Positions 62,250 through 64,000 of a DNA stretch of 64,000 nt are shown here, in pieces. The stretch is from assembly GCA_020252645.1 (NCBI GenBank), contig JADCCN010000010.1:62001-126000 (forward strand). Reading direction: 5' to 3'. The notes under the pieces were generated by a model, which was not told where the DNA came from, searched no databases, and saw only the letters and a list, made by a program, of their open reading frames with translations. A program made the position numbers and the translations under genes. Numbering within the stretch: position 1 is the first letter of the stretch; the number at the start of each line of letters is the position of its first letter. The DNA comes from Methylobacterium sp. (lineage in GTDB: Bacteria > Pseudomonadota > Alphaproteobacteria > Rhizobiales > Beijerinckiaceae).

Positions 62250-63221
62250 TCACCTGCGGAATTCGGCGAGGATCTTCTCGCCCTCGGCGCCCGCGCGCTT
62301 CGCCCACTCGGCCGCCATCGTCTCGCCGATCTTCTTCAGCTCGGCCTTCATTGTGTCGGTGGGGGGCAGAACCTGGATGCCCTTTTCGGCCAGAGTCTTC
62401 TTGTGCGTGCCGTTCAGCTCCTCGCTCATCTTCCAGCCGCGATCCTCGGCCACCCTGGCCGCGTTCTGGATGGCCGTCTTCACGTCATCCGGCAGGGCCG
62501 AATAGGCGCGCTTGTTGGCGATCACGATGTTCTGCGGCAGGAAGGCCTGCGTGTCGTAGAAGAACTTCAGGAAGTCCCAGGCCTGGCTGTCCACGCCGGT
62601 GGCGCCGGAGGTGATCATCGCGTCGAGCACGCCCGTGCGGAAGGCCTGTGCGATTTCCGGCACCTGGATGGTGGTCGGCACGGCGCCGATCAGCTCGGCG
62701 AAGCGCGCGGTGGCCGGGTTGAAGGAGCGGAACTTCGTGCCCTTGAGGTCCGCGAGCGCGGTGATCGGCTTCGCGGTGTAGACGCCCTGCGGCGGCCAGG
62801 CGACCGAATACAGGAGCACGAGGCCCTGCTTGTCGAGCGTCTCGGCGAGCTGCGCGCGGGCGGCGTTGTAGAGCTTGCGGGCTTCCGCATAGGAGCCGAC
62901 GAGGCCGGGCACGGAATCGAAGCCGAAGATCGCATTCTCGTTCGAGAGCACCGACACCAGCATCTCGGCCATCGGGACCTGGCCCGACTGCACCGAACGC
63001 TTCATTTCCGGCATCTTCACGAGCGAACCGTTGGAATGCACGGTGATCGCGAGCTTGTTGCCGGAGAGGCGCGCCACGTCTTCCACGAAGCTGCGCACAT
63101 TCTGGGTCTGGAAGGTGCCATCGGAATAGCCGGTCGGCATGTCCCATTTGGTCTGGGCGAAAGCGCCGGTCGCAAGCACGGCAAAACCGGCCGCGGCGGA
63201 TATTCGGAGCATCTGGTTCAT
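62250..63221 (-). CDS. dctP: TRAP transporter substrate-binding protein (DctP)
   Basis: 323 residues. Signal peptide MNQMLRISAAAGFAVLATGA cut after AFA. DctP-type body: KWDMPTGYSDGTFQTQNVRSF at the start, RSFNPATARFAELIGAVPTTI with the conserved Arg that binds the carboxylate, and a C-terminal WAKRAGAEGEKILAEF helix. Captures an organic acid for DctQM. First gene of the TRAP operon; upstream lies the DUF1445 gene. Confidence 0.94.
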   Translation of the reverse strand: MNQMLRISAAAGFAVLATGAFAQTKWDMPTGYSDGTFQTQNVRSFVEDVARLSGNKLAITVHSNGSLVKMPEMKRSVQSGQVPMAEMLVSVLSNENAIFGFDSVPGLVGSYAEARKLYNAARAQLAETLDKQGLVLLYSVAWPPQGVYTAKPITALADLKGTKFRSFNPATARFAELIGAVPTTIQVPEIAQAFRTGVLDAMITSGATGVDSQAWDFLKFFYDTQAFLPQNIVIANKRAYSALPDDVKTAIQNAARVAEDRGWKMSEELNGTHKKTLAEKGIQVLPPTDTMKAELKKIGETMAAEWAKRAGAEGEKILAEFRR

Positions 63222-63284
63222 GGTGGTCTCCCTGTTGTGATTCCCGCGCCGGGCCGGAACCCGGCACTTCTCTCCCCGAGGATG

Positions 63285-64000
63285 TCAGAAAGCCGACATC
63301 CGCGAATTCCGCTTGTCCGTGATCAGCATGGAACCCGGCGCATGCGTGATGGCGAAGGCGGGCCTCGCCGCCGCGATCACCGCCTGCGGGGTGACGCCAC
63401 AGGCCCAGAACACGGGAATTTCATCATCCTTCACCTCGACCGGGTCGCCATAATCGGGCCGGGCGAGGCTCTCGATGCCGATCAGCGCCGGGTCACCGAG
63501 ATGCACGGGCGCGCCATGCACGGCCGGAAAGCGCGAGGTGATCTGGATGGCGCGGATCGCATCCGCCGGCTTCAGGGGCCGCATGGAAACCACCATCGGC
63601 CCGGCAAACGGCCCGGCCGGCGTGCAGGCGATGTTCGTGCGATACATCGCGACATTCGCTCCCGACGCCACATGACGCAGCGGAATGCCATCCTCCAGCA
63701 AGGCCTCCTCGAAGGAGAAGCTGCAGCCGATGACGAAGCTCACGAGATCATCGCGCCAATGGTCGCGGATATCGTGGACTTCCGAGACAAGCTCGCCATT
63801 CTTCCAGACGCGATAGCGGGGGAGGTCGGTGCGCAGATCGATGGAGGCGCCGAGATCGGGCACGCGCGGCGAACCGGGCTCGGAAAGGCCGATCACCGGG
63901 CAGGGCCTGGGGTTCTGGTGCGCGAAGGCGAGAAAATCGTTTCCGAGTTCCTTCGGCAGGATCACGAGATTGCCCTGCACGAAACCCGGCGCGAGGCCTG
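63285..64000 (-). CDS. Putative hydro-lyase / D-glutamate cyclase-like protein (DUF1445), 5' end missing
   Basis: The frame is open to the right edge; about 30 N-terminal residues lie outside. Family features: [19 protein letters not shown] at the edge, [42 protein letters not shown], and the C-terminal [20 protein letters not shown] and [12 protein letters not shown]. One member, a mitochondrial D-glutamate cyclase, makes 5-oxoproline. Encoded directly upstream of dctP, so the transported acid may be its substrate or product. Confidence 0.9.
   Translation of the reverse strand, partial: GLAPGFVQGNLVILPKELGNDFLAFAHQNPRPCPVIGLSEPGSPRVPDLGASIDLRTDLPRYRVWKNGELVSEVHDIRDHWRDDLVSFVIGCSFSFEEALLEDGIPLRHVASGANVAMYRTNIACTPAGPFAGPMVVSMRPLKPADAIRAIQITSRFPAVHGAPVHLGDPALIGIESLARPDYGDPVEVKDDEIPVFWACGVTPQAVIAAARPAFAITHAPGSMLITDKRNSRMSAF

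Noticed and set aside
1..64000. CRISPR array, prophage, insertion sequence, rRNA or replication origin
   Set aside because: No regularly spaced repeats, no transposase or integrase reading frame, no rRNA-like sequence and no DnaA-box cluster noticed.

Overview
The window looks like chromosome of a GC-rich alphaproteobacterium. I infer the order Hyphomicrobiales (Rhizobiales) from the company of genes: rplM-rpsI, a COX15-type heme A synthase next to a DUF2842 protein, an aminotransferase/homoserine dehydrogenase/glpX/recJ string, class I PhaC, TctABC and TRAP importers, and many FCD-type GntR regulators. Genus cannot be read from the sequence. There is no rRNA, CRISPR array, phage gene, integrase or transposase; two tRNA genes are present (Pro-GGG and Glu-TTC).

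Left part, 1-12.1 kb: a partial unknown protein, a chemoreceptor ending in a PilZ domain, a secreted MBL-fold protein, and a carboxylate uptake locus. That locus has a MmgE/PrpD gene divergent from a GntR regulator, followed by TctC-TctB-TctA, a second MmgE/PrpD, an SDR lacking the usual catalytic Ser and Tyr, and a TauE/SafE exporter, nearly all touching or overlapping.

Middle, 12.1-29.9 kb: a catabolic block bounded by two direct copies of a repeat (57 bp identical, about 88 bp similar), the right copy lying against tRNA-Pro. It holds two dipeptide-type ABC import systems. The left one (binding protein, two permeases, amidohydrolase) has no ATPase genes; the right one has binding protein, two permeases, two amidohydrolases and two ATPases. 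Between them lie an aldo/keto reductase fused to a Rid domain and a GntR / flavin reductase / Asp-Glu-hydantoin racemase operon. Three palindromes sit in the divergent promoter region of the GntR gene. Uptake and opening of a cyclic amide, lactam or modified peptide is a reasonable guess at the function, but the substrate is unknown.

Right part, 30-64 kb: an exopolysaccharide export lipoprotein divergent from a Wzz/BY-kinase-like protein with a degenerate nucleotide site; DUF2842 and heme A synthase; O-acetylhomoserine sulfhydrylase; CoA-binding protein; thioesterase; rplM-rpsI with an attenuator-like leader and a strong terminator; methyltransferase; agmatinase family; argC; FAH family hydrolase; a FadL-type outer membrane protein; PHA synthase with a long Lys/Ala/Pro N-terminal extension; then aminotransferase, homoserine dehydrogenase, glpX and recJ interrupted by a RelE-type module, TelA, a VapBC-type module, nested repeats and a GNAT gene. 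The end holds a DMT exporter, tRNA-Glu, a DUF2189 membrane protein and a TRAP importer (DctPQM) with a MarR regulator and a DUF1445 protein cut by the window edge.

A family of hairpin-forming intergenic repeats (ends AGAGC...GCTCT) recurs at 12.1, 29.8, 54.6 and 62.0 kb; a second palindromic family occurs at 38.9 and 54.6 kb, where the first family lies inside it.
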